From Hyphomicrobiales bacterium (GTDB taxonomy: Bacteria; Pseudomonadota; Alphaproteobacteria; Rhizobiales; OSC116), in NCBI GenBank assembly GCA_013214705.1, contig JABSRZ010000010.1, positions 105,938 to 169,937 on the forward strand: a stretch of DNA of 64,000 nt, in the 5' to 3' direction. Below the pieces are notes generated by a model. The model was not told where the DNA came from. It made no database searches and was given only the letters and a program-made list of their open reading frames with translations. Below are positions 51,634 through 60,512 of the stretch, piece by piece. A program made the position numbers and the translations under genes. Position 1 is the first letter of the stretch. Each line of letters starts with the position of its first letter.

Positions 51634-52809
51634 ATGATATATGGAGTGGCTTGGTCGCACCGAAGATGCTGGGGTCCGCTAGATGCTACGGCGGCATCAT
51701 ATTCCGCTAAAACGGGCGAACAGGTTCATTGGAACCGTAGGTCATTATTCAGTTTTGGCGAAGACAATCTGAATGGATTTGTCGACACAAACGATCTTAT
51801 AATATTTGACCACCCGTTTACTGGCGATATCGCACAGCAAGGAATTTTGTTGGACTTAAAACAGTTTTTAAGTGCAGACGAAATCCAAATGTTAGAACAA
51901 AATAAAGTAGGCGCTTCCTACGAATCATACAAATTTGACAATGGCATTTGGGGCCTGCCGATCGATGCAGCGGCAACAACCGCAGCATGGAGACCCGATT
52001 TAATGGCTGCGGCGAGCTTAGAAATCCCCCAAACACTGGAGGACGTGAAAAGGTTAGCCATAGAGGCTCGAACACTGAATAAATGGGTTGGCTGGGCAGC
52101 AAAACCTACCGATTTATTTTGCACTTACCTATCCATGTTAGCCAGCTTAGGCGCTCCGGCGGGGCAAAATGATGAAGCATTTGTATCGCGTGAAATGAAC
52201 AACTTTGTAATTGATCAAATGCGCAGCTTAATACCGTTGGTACATCCAAAATCAGCCGAATGGAACCCCATACAAATTCTCAATCACATGGCGCATAACG
52301 ACGACATCTTATATGTTCCCTACACATTTAACTATGTAAACTATTCTACCGACGATGAGGGTAGCATCCGCTTTGGTTCCTCTCCCCAGATGCAAAAGGA
52401 TTTACCGGCACGAGGGCTTTTGGGTGGCGCGGGTATTGGGGTGAGTGCAAAAAGCCAAAACCCACGGGCCGCATTTGAGTATGCCATGAGCTTAGTAAAC
52501 CCCGATTTTCAGGCATCGGAATATGTCATCCATGGCGGGCAACCCGGAATGCGCTCCGCATGGACATCAACAGAATGCGACAAGATTACCAACGACTTTT
52601 TTTCCAACTGTCTGCAAGCCATGGACGATGCCTACCTACGACCGACCTTACCCGGTTTTGTGAATTTCTTTCATGAAGGAACTTTGAGACTTTCAGAAGT
52701 TGTAAATGATGGAGCCAGTTCAACTGAATTTTGGTCTTGGCTCATCCGATATTACGAAATTTTGCAGCGCGGAGCTGAAGAGCAAGCGTACGCAATTCAG
52801 AAGCCGTAA
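51634..52809 (+). CDS. Solute-binding-protein-like protein without signal peptide
   Basis: 391 residues with the look of a family-1 extracellular solute-binding protein: DLIIFDHPFTGDIAQQGILLDLKQFLSAD, GIWGLPIDAAATTAAWRPDLMAAASLEIPQTLEDVKRLA, and GGAGIGVSAKSQNPRAAFEYAMSLV. The N-terminus MIYGVAWSHRRCWGPLDATA is not a signal peptide, and no membrane segment exists. It probably stays in the cytoplasm, as a sensor or enzyme-like binding protein. GATAAGGGAG precedes the ATG. It sits directly before a normal secreted binding protein. The upstream gap 51354-51633 is AT-rich; a plus-strand stretch near 51415-51490 has protein-like text but no gene. Confidence 0.75.
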   Translation: MIYGVAWSHRRCWGPLDATAASYSAKTGEQVHWNRRSLFSFGEDNLNGFVDTNDLIIFDHPFTGDIAQQGILLDLKQFLSADEIQMLEQNKVGASYESYKFDNGIWGLPIDAAATTAAWRPDLMAAASLEIPQTLEDVKRLAIEARTLNKWVGWAAKPTDLFCTYLSMLASLGAPAGQNDEAFVSREMNNFVIDQMRSLIPLVHPKSAEWNPIQILNHMAHNDDILYVPYTFNYVNYSTDDEGSIRFGSSPQMQKDLPARGLLGGAGIGVSAKSQNPRAAFEYAMSLVNPDFQASEYVIHGGQPGMRSAWTSTECDKITNDFFSNCLQAMDDAYLRPTLPGFVNFFHEGTLRLSEVVNDGASSTEFWSWLIRYYEILQRGAEEQAYAIQKP

Positions 52810-52868
52810 AATCGGCTTCACAACTAAACCGGAAATTGTTTCCGACCAACCACAAAGAGGGAATAAAA

Positions 52869-53906
52869 ATGACTTTTAAGAACTTGATAAGAGGAACAAT
52901 CTCAGGGATTGCCTTAAGTGCATGCCTTGCAGCTAGCACGGCTTTTGCTGCAGAGATGCCTAAGAAAGTGGGCTATATTACCAATTACGCAACCCACGAA
53001 TGGTATCAGAATGTGATAAAAGGCATGGAGGACCGCGCAGCCCAATTGGGTTTCGAAATCGAAGTGATTGATGCCAATCTGGATATGGCTAAACAAGTTT
53101 CTGCCGCTGAAGATTTTATGGCTCGTAACATCGACGTGCTAATCATCACTCCGGTTAATGAAGAAGGCGTTGTTCCAATTCTTCGCCGTGCCAAAGCCAA
53201 TGGCGTTCCGGTAGTGCTCGAAGGTAACCCTGCCAAAGGTATGGATGTTTTAGTGGCAATATGTGATTATGACACCGGCTACCATGCTGGCGTTGCCTCA
53301 GGTGAATATCTAGCGGCTAAGGGAGGCGATTCTGCACGGGTCATGAATGTTGGTTTGCCACTTTTGTCGGCAACAATATTGCGTAGTAACGGTTTTATGG
53401 ATGGCATCCGTACAATCATTCCAGGTGCAGAATTAACACATGATCTTGATGGTGCTGGTAGTGCTGACCGTTCACAAGAAGTGGCCTCTGCTGCACTCGC
53501 GGTTGATGCCAATATTAATGTGATTTACGGCATTAACGATAGTTCCGCATTGGGTGGATTACAAGCATGGCGGGCCGCTGGCTTATCTGAAGATGAACTT
53601 CTGGTAGTCGGCACAGGTGGTGAAGGTCTTGCATTCATGAATGAAATGGCCAAAAATGGACCTCTACAACTTGAAGCAGCGATGTTCCCTGAAAAAGTTG
53701 GCTTTACCGCTATCGATGCAGCTGTATCTATGTTTAATGGTGAAGATTTACCTGAACATATCGTGAGCCCAACAACAACTTTTGACACCGCTAGCCTGTC
53801 CGACTATTATGTTTTGACAAGCGACACCACTCGTCAAATCCAATGGGATGCTGTCAACGCGTTAGTTGCCCCAGCAAGTTGCATGAAATACGCTTCTGAT
53901 CTTTGA
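52869..53906 (+). CDS. Periplasmic sugar-binding protein (block 3 importer)
   Basis: 345 residues. Signal peptide MTFKNLIRGTISGIALSACL then AASTAFA, cleaved before AEMPKK. Type-1 periplasmic-binding fold of the ribose/autoinducer group: GYITNYATHEWYQNVIKGMEDRAAQLGF, DVLIITPVNEEGVVPILRRAKANGVPVVLEG and VIYGINDSSALGGLQAWRAAGL. ATG at 52869 with AGAGGG; the longer frame from 52836 lacks one. Ligand unknown. A hairpin follows the stop. Confidence 0.87.
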   Translation: MTFKNLIRGTISGIALSACLAASTAFAAEMPKKVGYITNYATHEWYQNVIKGMEDRAAQLGFEIEVIDANLDMAKQVSAAEDFMARNIDVLIITPVNEEGVVPILRRAKANGVPVVLEGNPAKGMDVLVAICDYDTGYHAGVASGEYLAAKGGDSARVMNVGLPLLSATILRSNGFMDGIRTIIPGAELTHDLDGAGSADRSQEVASAALAVDANINVIYGINDSSALGGLQAWRAAGLSEDELLVVGTGGEGLAFMNEMAKNGPLQLEAAMFPEKVGFTAIDAAVSMFNGEDLPEHIVSPTTTFDTASLSDYYVLTSDTTRQIQWDAVNALVAPASCMKYASDL

Positions 53907-53915
53907 TAATACCAA

Positions 53916-53941
53916 GCGCCTCCGAATAATTTCGGTGGCGC
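53916..53941 (+). terminator. Intercistronic hairpin after binding-protein gene
   Basis: GCGCCTCCGAA, loop TAAT, TTCGGTGGCGC: 11-bp stem with one T-T mismatch, no T-run, 10 nt after the binding-protein stop and 30 nt before the permease start. Third example of a stem at this position in the window. Confidence 0.72.
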
Positions 53942-53970
53942 ACAATCCATTTTTTTAGCGAGTTACTATC

Positions 53971-54951
53971 ATGCCAGCTACAGAATCTATCAAACAAATA
54001 ACCAATCCGATTAAAAAAATACTGACCTCGGAGGTCGGTTTTCTGGTTTTGTCGCTTTTGGCTTTAATCATCGGTATAAGCTCCTTCTCAGAACAATTTT
54101 TGTCCGCACCAAATGCGGTGGCTATTTTGCACCAATCTTCACTGGTTTTGATTGTCGCAATTGGCATGACAGTGTTACTAATATCAGGTGAAGTCGACAT
54201 TTCGGTCGGCGCAAACCTTGCTTTTTCATCTTGTGTTGTGATGGCGGTAATTAATCAAACAGACTCTATTGCATTGGGGGCGTTGGCCGGCATCGCTTTT
54301 GGAACATCTGTCGGCTTTATCAACGCATTTGTAACCACTGTCTTAAAAGTTAATTCTCTCATCGGCACAATTGCTATGATGATGATGTTAAAAGGCGGCG
54401 TATTCTTATTCACCCGTGAAGCCATACAAAATCATCACCAACTTCCGCTATTCCCCAAAATAGCCACAGGTTTTGTATTAGGCATACCAGTTCCCGCATT
54501 AATCGCCAGCATCGTGGCCATAATTGGCTGGGTCATCATGACTAGAACCAAAGCTGGGCGATTATTCCTAGCCACTGGCGCCAACCAGAAAGCCACACGA
54601 TTGTCCGGATATTCGCCAGAGCGGGTAAAATTTGCGGCTTTTCTGCTAACCGGCGCTTTAACCGGCTTAGCCGCCGTTATTTTGGCATCATTGATTAACG
54701 CTGGCCAGCCAACCGCAGGCGGTGGGTTTGAATTGATCGTCATCGCCGCCGTGTTGCTCGGGGGAACCAGCCTTATGGGCGGCCGCGGCACAATACTCGG
54801 CACAATATTTGGGGTTTTGATTCTAAAAATTGTCGACAATGGAATTATTTTACTGCGGTTAAATCAGGACTACCAGATCATCTTTCCGGGAATTGTGTTG
54901 ATACTTGCGCTTTACATGGATCAAAAAAGACGAGGAACAACCAATGACTGA
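53971..54951 (+). CDS. Sugar ABC transporter permease, subunit 1
   Basis: 326 residues, about nine hydrophobic segments. GMTVLLISGEVDISVGANLAFSS matches the permease hallmark, with RLFLATGANQKATRLSGYSPERV and VLLGGTSLMGGRGTILGTIFG further on. Its end overlaps the ATPase start by 8 bp (ATGACTGA). One of two permeases in this importer; each block 1 and block 2 importer has only one, so this one probably forms a heterodimer. Confidence 0.9.
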   Translation: MPATESIKQITNPIKKILTSEVGFLVLSLLALIIGISSFSEQFLSAPNAVAILHQSSLVLIVAIGMTVLLISGEVDISVGANLAFSSCVVMAVINQTDSIALGALAGIAFGTSVGFINAFVTTVLKVNSLIGTIAMMMMLKGGVFLFTREAIQNHHQLPLFPKIATGFVLGIPVPALIASIVAIIGWVIMTRTKAGRLFLATGANQKATRLSGYSPERVKFAAFLLTGALTGLAAVILASLINAGQPTAGGGFELIVIAAVLLGGTSLMGGRGTILGTIFGVLILKIVDNGIILLRLNQDYQIIFPGIVLILALYMDQKRRGTTND

Positions 54952-56461
54952 GTTAAACATCGCCGACCCAACAAACACTTCAGTGCCAGTCCTCAGCGTC
55001 TCAGGTCTGACCAAAAAATTCCCCGGTGTCTTAGCGTTAGACGACGTTTCAATCGAGGTTAGAAGTGGCGAAGTGCTAGCCATAATTGGCGAAAACGGAG
55101 CTGGCAAATCGACATTAATCAAAATGCTGGCTGGTGTTTACAAACCAGATGGTGGCACAATTGCAATAAATGGCGAGGTGCAAAATTACGCCTCCCCAGC
55201 TGATGCGCTAAAGGCGGGAACTAAAGTGGTGTTCCAAGAAATCGCCCTGATTCCGGAATTTACAGTCGCAGAAAATATTTTTCTAGAAAGTCATTTAATA
55301 ACACGCATAGGCACCATAGATTGGCCAGAAATTCGGCGTCGGGCACGAGATATTTTTGAGCGAGCCGGTTTTGCACTCGACCCAGATGCAAAAGTTGGTG
55401 ACCTGTCTATCAGCCAACAACAACTAGTTGAGATATCGCGTGCTTTGGCACATGATGCAAAATTGGTAATCATGGACGAGCCGACATCATCGCTCACCCC
55501 GTTAGAAGTGCGTCATTTATTTGAAGTCATCGAACGGCTAAAATCGCTAGGCATTGCGATTATATATGTAAGTCACAAATTAGAAGAAATTTTTGAAATT
55601 TCTGACCGCTGCACCATACTTCGTGATGGAAAATGGATATCCACCCAACCGACAAGTTCCCACACCAATGACAGCCTGATAAAAGATATGGTCGGCCGCA
55701 GTATTGATGACCTTTTTCCTCGGTCTGAACGCAAATTTGGTGACACAGTTGTGCAGGTCGACGGCCTTTATACCCACAATCGGTTAGATAATATTTCGTT
55801 TAATGTGCGCGCCGGCGAAGTGTTGGGTTTTTTTGGCCTCATGGGCGCGGGCCGAACAGAATTGGCAAAAGCAATCGTTGGTTACGACCCAATTTCAGCT
55901 GGCAGCATTAAAATAAACGGCAATCTACTTTCTCCGCATTCGACCATAAAAAGCAAGTCTTTGGGCTTGGGTCTGCTTTCTGAAGATCGCAAGGAAGAAG
56001 GGTTAATGATGGACGCCAATGTCACCCGAAATATGACACTTTCGGCGCTACAGAAATTCACTCGGGGAGGTTTTGTAAATGCCGCTGCCGAAACAAAAAC
56101 CGCCCAAAGTTTTGTCGATCGCTTCCGCATTAAATTGGCCAAGCTTGGTCAGCCAATCCGCACACTTTCCGGCGGAAATCAGCAAAAAGTTCTGCTTTCG
56201 CGCTGGCTGATGTATGGCCTTGAAGTGATCGTTTTAGACGAACCAACCAGAGGCATAGATGTCGGCGCCAAAACCGAGATTTTTGCGCTTATTGACGAGC
56301 TTGCGTCACAAGGGTTGGCTGTCATTTTAATGACCTCAGAAATGCCTGAACTGCTTGGGTTGAGCGACCGAATTTGTGTTTTGGCAGAAGGCAAAATAAC
56401 CGCAACATTTGAGACTTCGAACGTTACACAAGAGGAGATTTTAGATGCCGCAATCCAATAA
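54944..56461 (+). CDS. Sugar ABC transporter ATPase with two nucleotide-binding domains
   Basis: 505 residues. Domain 1: GENGAGKST, LSISQQQLVEISRAL, LVIMDEPTSSL. Domain 2: GLMGAGRTELAKAI, LSGGNQQKVLLSRWL, VIVLDEPTRGIDVG. ATG at 54944 with GAGGAA upstream; the frame from 54905 would run inside the permease gene. Its stop overlaps the second permease start by 17 bp. Energises the block 3 importer. Confidence 0.93.
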   Translation: MTELNIADPTNTSVPVLSVSGLTKKFPGVLALDDVSIEVRSGEVLAIIGENGAGKSTLIKMLAGVYKPDGGTIAINGEVQNYASPADALKAGTKVVFQEIALIPEFTVAENIFLESHLITRIGTIDWPEIRRRARDIFERAGFALDPDAKVGDLSISQQQLVEISRALAHDAKLVIMDEPTSSLTPLEVRHLFEVIERLKSLGIAIIYVSHKLEEIFEISDRCTILRDGKWISTQPTSSHTNDSLIKDMVGRSIDDLFPRSERKFGDTVVQVDGLYTHNRLDNISFNVRAGEVLGFFGLMGAGRTELAKAIVGYDPISAGSIKINGNLLSPHSTIKSKSLGLGLLSEDRKEEGLMMDANVTRNMTLSALQKFTRGGFVNAAAETKTAQSFVDRFRIKLAKLGQPIRTLSGGNQQKVLLSRWLMYGLEVIVLDEPTRGIDVGAKTEIFALIDELASQGLAVILMTSEMPELLGLSDRICVLAEGKITATFETSNVTQEEILDAAIQ

Positions 56462-57425
56462 TATAAAATCAAAATTTTCACTATTCAGCACTTCACGTGG
56501 CAACAGTGAACTTGCCCTAATCGTATCGCTGCTGGTGGTTATTACAATATTCTCATTTATGTCAGAGTATTTTCTGACAGTCCGTAATTTAACAAATGTA
56601 CTAGGTCAAGCTTCGATAATCATGGCGTTAGCAATGGGGGTTGCTATTGTATTAATCTCCGGGGAAGTTGATATCTCTGTTGGGTCTGTGGTCGCCGCGG
56701 TCGCCATACCGTTGGTGGAGATAATGAACGCCACCGACTCGTTAATGTTAGGAATTGCCGGCGCGCTCGCATTAGGTTTAATGATCGGCGCGATTAACGG
56801 TTACTTGTCTGCTTACTTACGCATTAACTCCCTCATCGTCACCCTTGGCACGCTGTTTATCATTCGTGGGTTCGTCTACCTATATACCGGCAAACGTCCA
56901 ATCGCCGACACTGGTTATCTGGAAAACTTTTTCCAACTAGGGAGTGGACGATTTTTGGATATATTGCCGAACCCAGCACTTGTCGCAGGCATCATCGTAA
57001 TATTTTTTATTTTTATAATGCGACATACCCGTTTTGGACGCCGAATATATGCAGTGGGCAGCAATGCTGAAGTGGCTAGCCTAGCTGGCTACAACGTCCG
57101 ACGGTTGCGGTTTTATTGTTTTATAATTTGCTCGCTCTTGGCATCGGTAGGTGGGATACTACTATCCTCCCGGCTCGGTTCAGCCATTCATACAGCCGGA
57201 ATGGGCTATGAATTCCAAGCGATTGCTGCGGTGGTTTTGGGTGGGGTAAGCCTAGCTGGCGGTATTGGAAGTTTATTTGGTGTTATGCTCGGCGTGCTTA
57301 TTCTGGCTTTCGTTTCAAATGGTCTTGGCATGATCAATTTGCCGACAGAGTGGCAACTGGTTATCACCGGACTTGTAATTATAGCCGCTGTCGCACTTGA
57401 TGCATTTAAAAAGAAATCACGATAG
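56445..57425 (+). CDS. Sugar ABC transporter permease, subunit 2
   Basis: 326 residues with the same topology as subunit 1 but distinct sequence: MGVAIVLISGEVDISVGSVVAAVA, RFGRRIYAVGSNAEVASLAGYNVRRL, and VVLGGVSLAGGIGSLFGVMLG. Exactly equal length to subunit 1, which suits a heterodimer that arose by duplication. Ends 12 nt before the SDR gene. A ribosome-binding site AGAGGAG lies in the ATPase tail. Confidence 0.9.
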   Translation: MPQSNNIKSKFSLFSTSRGNSELALIVSLLVVITIFSFMSEYFLTVRNLTNVLGQASIIMALAMGVAIVLISGEVDISVGSVVAAVAIPLVEIMNATDSLMLGIAGALALGLMIGAINGYLSAYLRINSLIVTLGTLFIIRGFVYLYTGKRPIADTGYLENFFQLGSGRFLDILPNPALVAGIIVIFFIFIMRHTRFGRRIYAVGSNAEVASLAGYNVRRLRFYCFIICSLLASVGGILLSSRLGSAIHTAGMGYEFQAIAAVVLGGVSLAGGIGSLFGVMLGVLILAFVSNGLGMINLPTEWQLVITGLVIIAAVALDAFKKKSR

Positions 57426-57437
57426 AGGAGAAAAACC

Positions 57438-58238
57438 ATGAAAAGACTAGAGGGTAAAGTGGCGATAATTACCGGAGCTGCAGATGGCATCGGCTGTGCA
57501 ATCGCAACCGCTATGGCCAATGAAGGCGCCTTTGTAATGGTGGCTGACATTCAGGATGATCTTGGTGCCAAAACAGTAGAAAAAATATGTAAATCGGGCG
57601 GCAAGGCGAGTTACTTGCATTGTGATGTATCTTCAAACCAAGATGTTTCTGATTTGGTCGAAACAACTGTAGCAAACCACGGCAAGATCGATATTCTGGT
57701 TAACAACGCCGCCATCGCTATCGGCGGCATGCCGATATTTGAAATGACGACAGATCAATGGGACAAATTAATCTCAGTCAATCTATCATCGGTATTTTAT
57801 GGTTGCAAAGCAGTATTACCACACATGATAGCCGCGCGCAGCGGCGTCATTATTAACATGGCATCTGCCCAAGCACATGCGCCTTTGGACGGTTGGGCAG
57901 CCTATGCTGGTGCAAAAGGTGCAATTTTGTCGATGACCCGCCAGATGGCAGTTGAATTTGGCCCACACAATATTCGTGTCAATTCTATTTCACCCGGGAC
58001 AATAAATACGCCTATGGTGGAACAGGTTGTTGCTGAGGCTGGTTCGCATTTAACAGAAACTTGGGTAAAAATGCATCCCATCGGTAGAATTGGACAACCC
58101 GAAGAAGTTGCTGAAGCTGCTGTATACTTAGCTTCAGACTTGGCAGGATTTACCACAGGCTTAGATTTAAGGGTTGATGGCGCTCTTACATGTGCACCTC
58201 GATATGTTCCCGAGATGTTCGCTCCAGATCAAAACTAA
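57438..58238 (+). CDS. SDR oxidoreductase (block 3)
   Basis: 266 residues. IITGAADGIGCAIATAMA cofactor loop, ILVNNAAIAIGG (NNA), NMASAQAHAPLDGWAAYAGAKGAIL with Ser and Tyr-x3-Lys. The ending GLDLRVDGALTCAPRYVPEMF is longer than usual. Likely oxidises the imported sugar or a derived acid. AGAGGAG before the ATG. Co-transcribed with the importer and CoA-transferase. Confidence 0.84.
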   Translation: MKRLEGKVAIITGAADGIGCAIATAMANEGAFVMVADIQDDLGAKTVEKICKSGGKASYLHCDVSSNQDVSDLVETTVANHGKIDILVNNAAIAIGGMPIFEMTTDQWDKLISVNLSSVFYGCKAVLPHMIAARSGVIINMASAQAHAPLDGWAAYAGAKGAILSMTRQMAVEFGPHNIRVNSISPGTINTPMVEQVVAEAGSHLTETWVKMHPIGRIGQPEEVAEAAVYLASDLAGFTTGLDLRVDGALTCAPRYVPEMFAPDQN

Positions 58239-58259
58239 TTATTATACTGAAAGAAAAAA

Positions 58260-59465
58260 ATGGAAAAAGCACTAAAAGATATTCGAGTCCTCGATTTTAG
58301 CCACTTGCTACAAGGGCCATTCGCCACTCAACTATTGGGGGACATGGGTGCCGACATCATCAAGATTGAACGTGCCGGAAAAGGCGACATGTTCCGTGGT
58401 ATGACATTTTTTAATGAATGGGTCGGCGGGTCGGAGAGCCCTAGCTTTCTGGCGTGGAACCGCAACAAGCGTTCCATCGCGCTCAACCTGAAATCGCCAC
58501 GTGTACATGAGATACTGATGGATATGGCCAAAACTGCAGACGTGGTCGTGCAGAATTTTCGCCCCGGTGTGATGGACAGGCTTGGCTATGGCTATGAAGA
58601 TTTTCGCGCTGTCAATGACCGCATCATTTATTGTTCCGGTTCAGGCTATGGCGAAAGCGGCCCTTATGTCACCCGCCCCGGGCAAGATATGCTGTTGCAA
58701 GGCTTAACTGGTGTCGCTTCGGCAACCGGACCGGCAAACTCACAACCGCACCCATTGGGTGCCGGCTTGCCAGATCAAATTGGCGCTATGAACATGGTTT
58801 ATGGTATTCTTTCCGCGCTGCTCTGGCGCGAGAGGTCTGGCAAGGGTCAGAAAGTCGAAGTCAATCTACTCGCCGGCCTGATGGCTCATCTAAATCAGGA
58901 ATATGTTTCAGTTCTCAATTTAGATCGCGATTTCGAAAGGCCAAATTCGGGCATAGGGCATCCCGGTGCCGAAGCTCCTTTTGGAATTTATGCGACCAAG
59001 GATGGCCGCCATATTTCCATCGCCATGAGCTCGTTCCACCATTTGGTAACGACTTTGGGTGCAGAGCATTTGCTAAACTATGATAGTCCTGACCAGCTTT
59101 TCAGCAAACGTGATGAGATTTGGGAAAAGGTAAATGAAGTGACGCAAACATTCGACTGTGACCCACTTTTAGACTTACTGCTTGATGCCGATGTCTGGAC
59201 TGCGGAGGTTAAGGATTTCCGTGGTGCGACAGAGGACCCGCAAGTTAAACATCTCGGGCTGATTCAGAGCTATACCCATCCTCTCGCAGGTGAGGTTCAG
59301 ACAGTTGGACCAGCTGTAAAAATGAGCGAAACGCCGGCCGAAATTACCCTGCCTGCTCCAATGATTGGCGAACATGGCAGAGAGATTTTGTTAGAACACG
59401 GCATTGATGCCGATGAAATCGATACGCTTCTCAGCTTAGGCGATATGACCATACAAACAGCTTAG
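58260..59465 (+). CDS. CaiB/BaiF family (class III) CoA-transferase (block 3)
   Basis: 401 residues. DIRVLDFSHLLQGPFATQLLGDMGADIIKIERAGKGD, then SIALNLKSPR and VVQNFRPGVMDRLGYGYEDF, and the catalytic Asp in TRPGQDMLLQGLTG. Second class III CoA-transferase in the window; the one at 23760 shares the family motifs but few other stretches. It activates an acid from this pathway as a CoA thioester. It runs in one transcript with a class I CoA-transferase (60509), an unusual pairing. Confidence 0.9.
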   Translation: MEKALKDIRVLDFSHLLQGPFATQLLGDMGADIIKIERAGKGDMFRGMTFFNEWVGGSESPSFLAWNRNKRSIALNLKSPRVHEILMDMAKTADVVVQNFRPGVMDRLGYGYEDFRAVNDRIIYCSGSGYGESGPYVTRPGQDMLLQGLTGVASATGPANSQPHPLGAGLPDQIGAMNMVYGILSALLWRERSGKGQKVEVNLLAGLMAHLNQEYVSVLNLDRDFERPNSGIGHPGAEAPFGIYATKDGRHISIAMSSFHHLVTTLGAEHLLNYDSPDQLFSKRDEIWEKVNEVTQTFDCDPLLDLLLDADVWTAEVKDFRGATEDPQVKHLGLIQSYTHPLAGEVQTVGPAVKMSETPAEITLPAPMIGEHGREILLEHGIDADEIDTLLSLGDMTIQTA

Positions 59466-59477
59466 GAGCGTATCCAC

Positions 59478-60512
59478 ATGACCGAAAAATCACCGACCAA
59501 CTCTCGATCTTTGTCGTGGCGTCATGGGGTTGTCAGCGTCAATGCTCTTGGCGGCATGCTTGGTTCTACATCCTTTATCCTGCCGAACGGGCGACAAGTT
59601 AGCCCGTTCCACATCGCGCCATGGTTTGATGATGCCGCCGTTCAGGCAGATGGCGGCATGTTGGCAGGCTTGCGCGGCGAATGGCCGTGTGTGCCATTCG
59701 GCTACCCTTTCCCGTCCGACGAATATCCAGCTCATTGGCCTGGTGAGATTGAAGCCTCTGCTGAAGTTGAACACCCACACGGTTTTTCCGCCAATACAGA
59801 TTGGAAGTTTGGGCCAGAGCAGCCCGATCAGATTACTCTGTCGATAGATTATCCAGAAGATCATGCCATCCGCCGACTGCACAGAATTATTAAACCAGAC
59901 CCCAATAGCGCCGCCCTCGATATCGAGCTGATTATAGAATCAAGACATGTGTCTTGCGAACCTATCGCCCTGCATGGGTGTTTCGCACTACCGCTAACAG
60001 TTGGCCAGGCTAAAATTGAAACCAGCGGGTTTGAATATGGTCGCACACATCCCGCAACGGTTGAACCGGAAGCGCCAATTTTCGCGAGTAACGAAATGTT
60101 TAACAGCCTTGAAGCGGTGCCAACAAGAACTGGTAAAATTCAAGATGCCTCAAAGCTGCCGCTCGAAGCCAATGGCGAAGACCTGTTACAATTAGATGGG
60201 TTAACCGGGCCGGTATCTCTCAGAAATGATGAAGCTGGTTTCCGCATTGCCTTTGATTGGGATCAGAATATCCTACCCAGTCTGCTAATTTGGTACTCCA
60301 ACCGAGGTCGCAGTGCGCCGCCGTGGAATAACCAGCATTTATGCATCGGGTTAGAACCTATATGTTCGCCATTTGGTATGTCGCCCGATATGGCCCGCGC
60401 TAAAAACCCAATCAATGCGCAAGGCATTCCGACCTGCGTACCGTTGTCGCCTGATACACCGCTGACAATCCGTTACCGATTTGAAATCAGCCAAGTGGAG
60501 GCCGTTCAATGA
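59478..60512 (+). CDS. Aldose epimerase (mutarotase)-like protein
   Basis: 344 residues. Beta-rich, with GGMLGSTSFILPNGRQVSPFHIAPW, GLRGEWPCVPFGYPF, PHGFSANTDWKF (His region), and LCIGLEPICSPFGM where a Glu would be catalytic. The same functional class appears in block 1 (22122). Low similarity to characterised mutarotases leaves its reaction open. TTAGGAG precedes the ATG. Overlaps the next start by 4 bp. Confidence 0.68.
   Translation: MTEKSPTNSRSLSWRHGVVSVNALGGMLGSTSFILPNGRQVSPFHIAPWFDDAAVQADGGMLAGLRGEWPCVPFGYPFPSDEYPAHWPGEIEASAEVEHPHGFSANTDWKFGPEQPDQITLSIDYPEDHAIRRLHRIIKPDPNSAALDIELIIESRHVSCEPIALHGCFALPLTVGQAKIETSGFEYGRTHPATVEPEAPIFASNEMFNSLEAVPTRTGKIQDASKLPLEANGEDLLQLDGLTGPVSLRNDEAGFRIAFDWDQNILPSLLIWYSNRGRSAPPWNNQHLCIGLEPICSPFGMSPDMARAKNPINAQGIPTCVPLSPDTPLTIRYRFEISQVEAVQ

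Noticed and set aside
58631..59083. 150-residue plus-strand frame within the block 3 CoA-transferase
   Set aside because: It overlaps the clearly conserved CaiB-type frame completely and has a composition typical of an out-of-frame reading.
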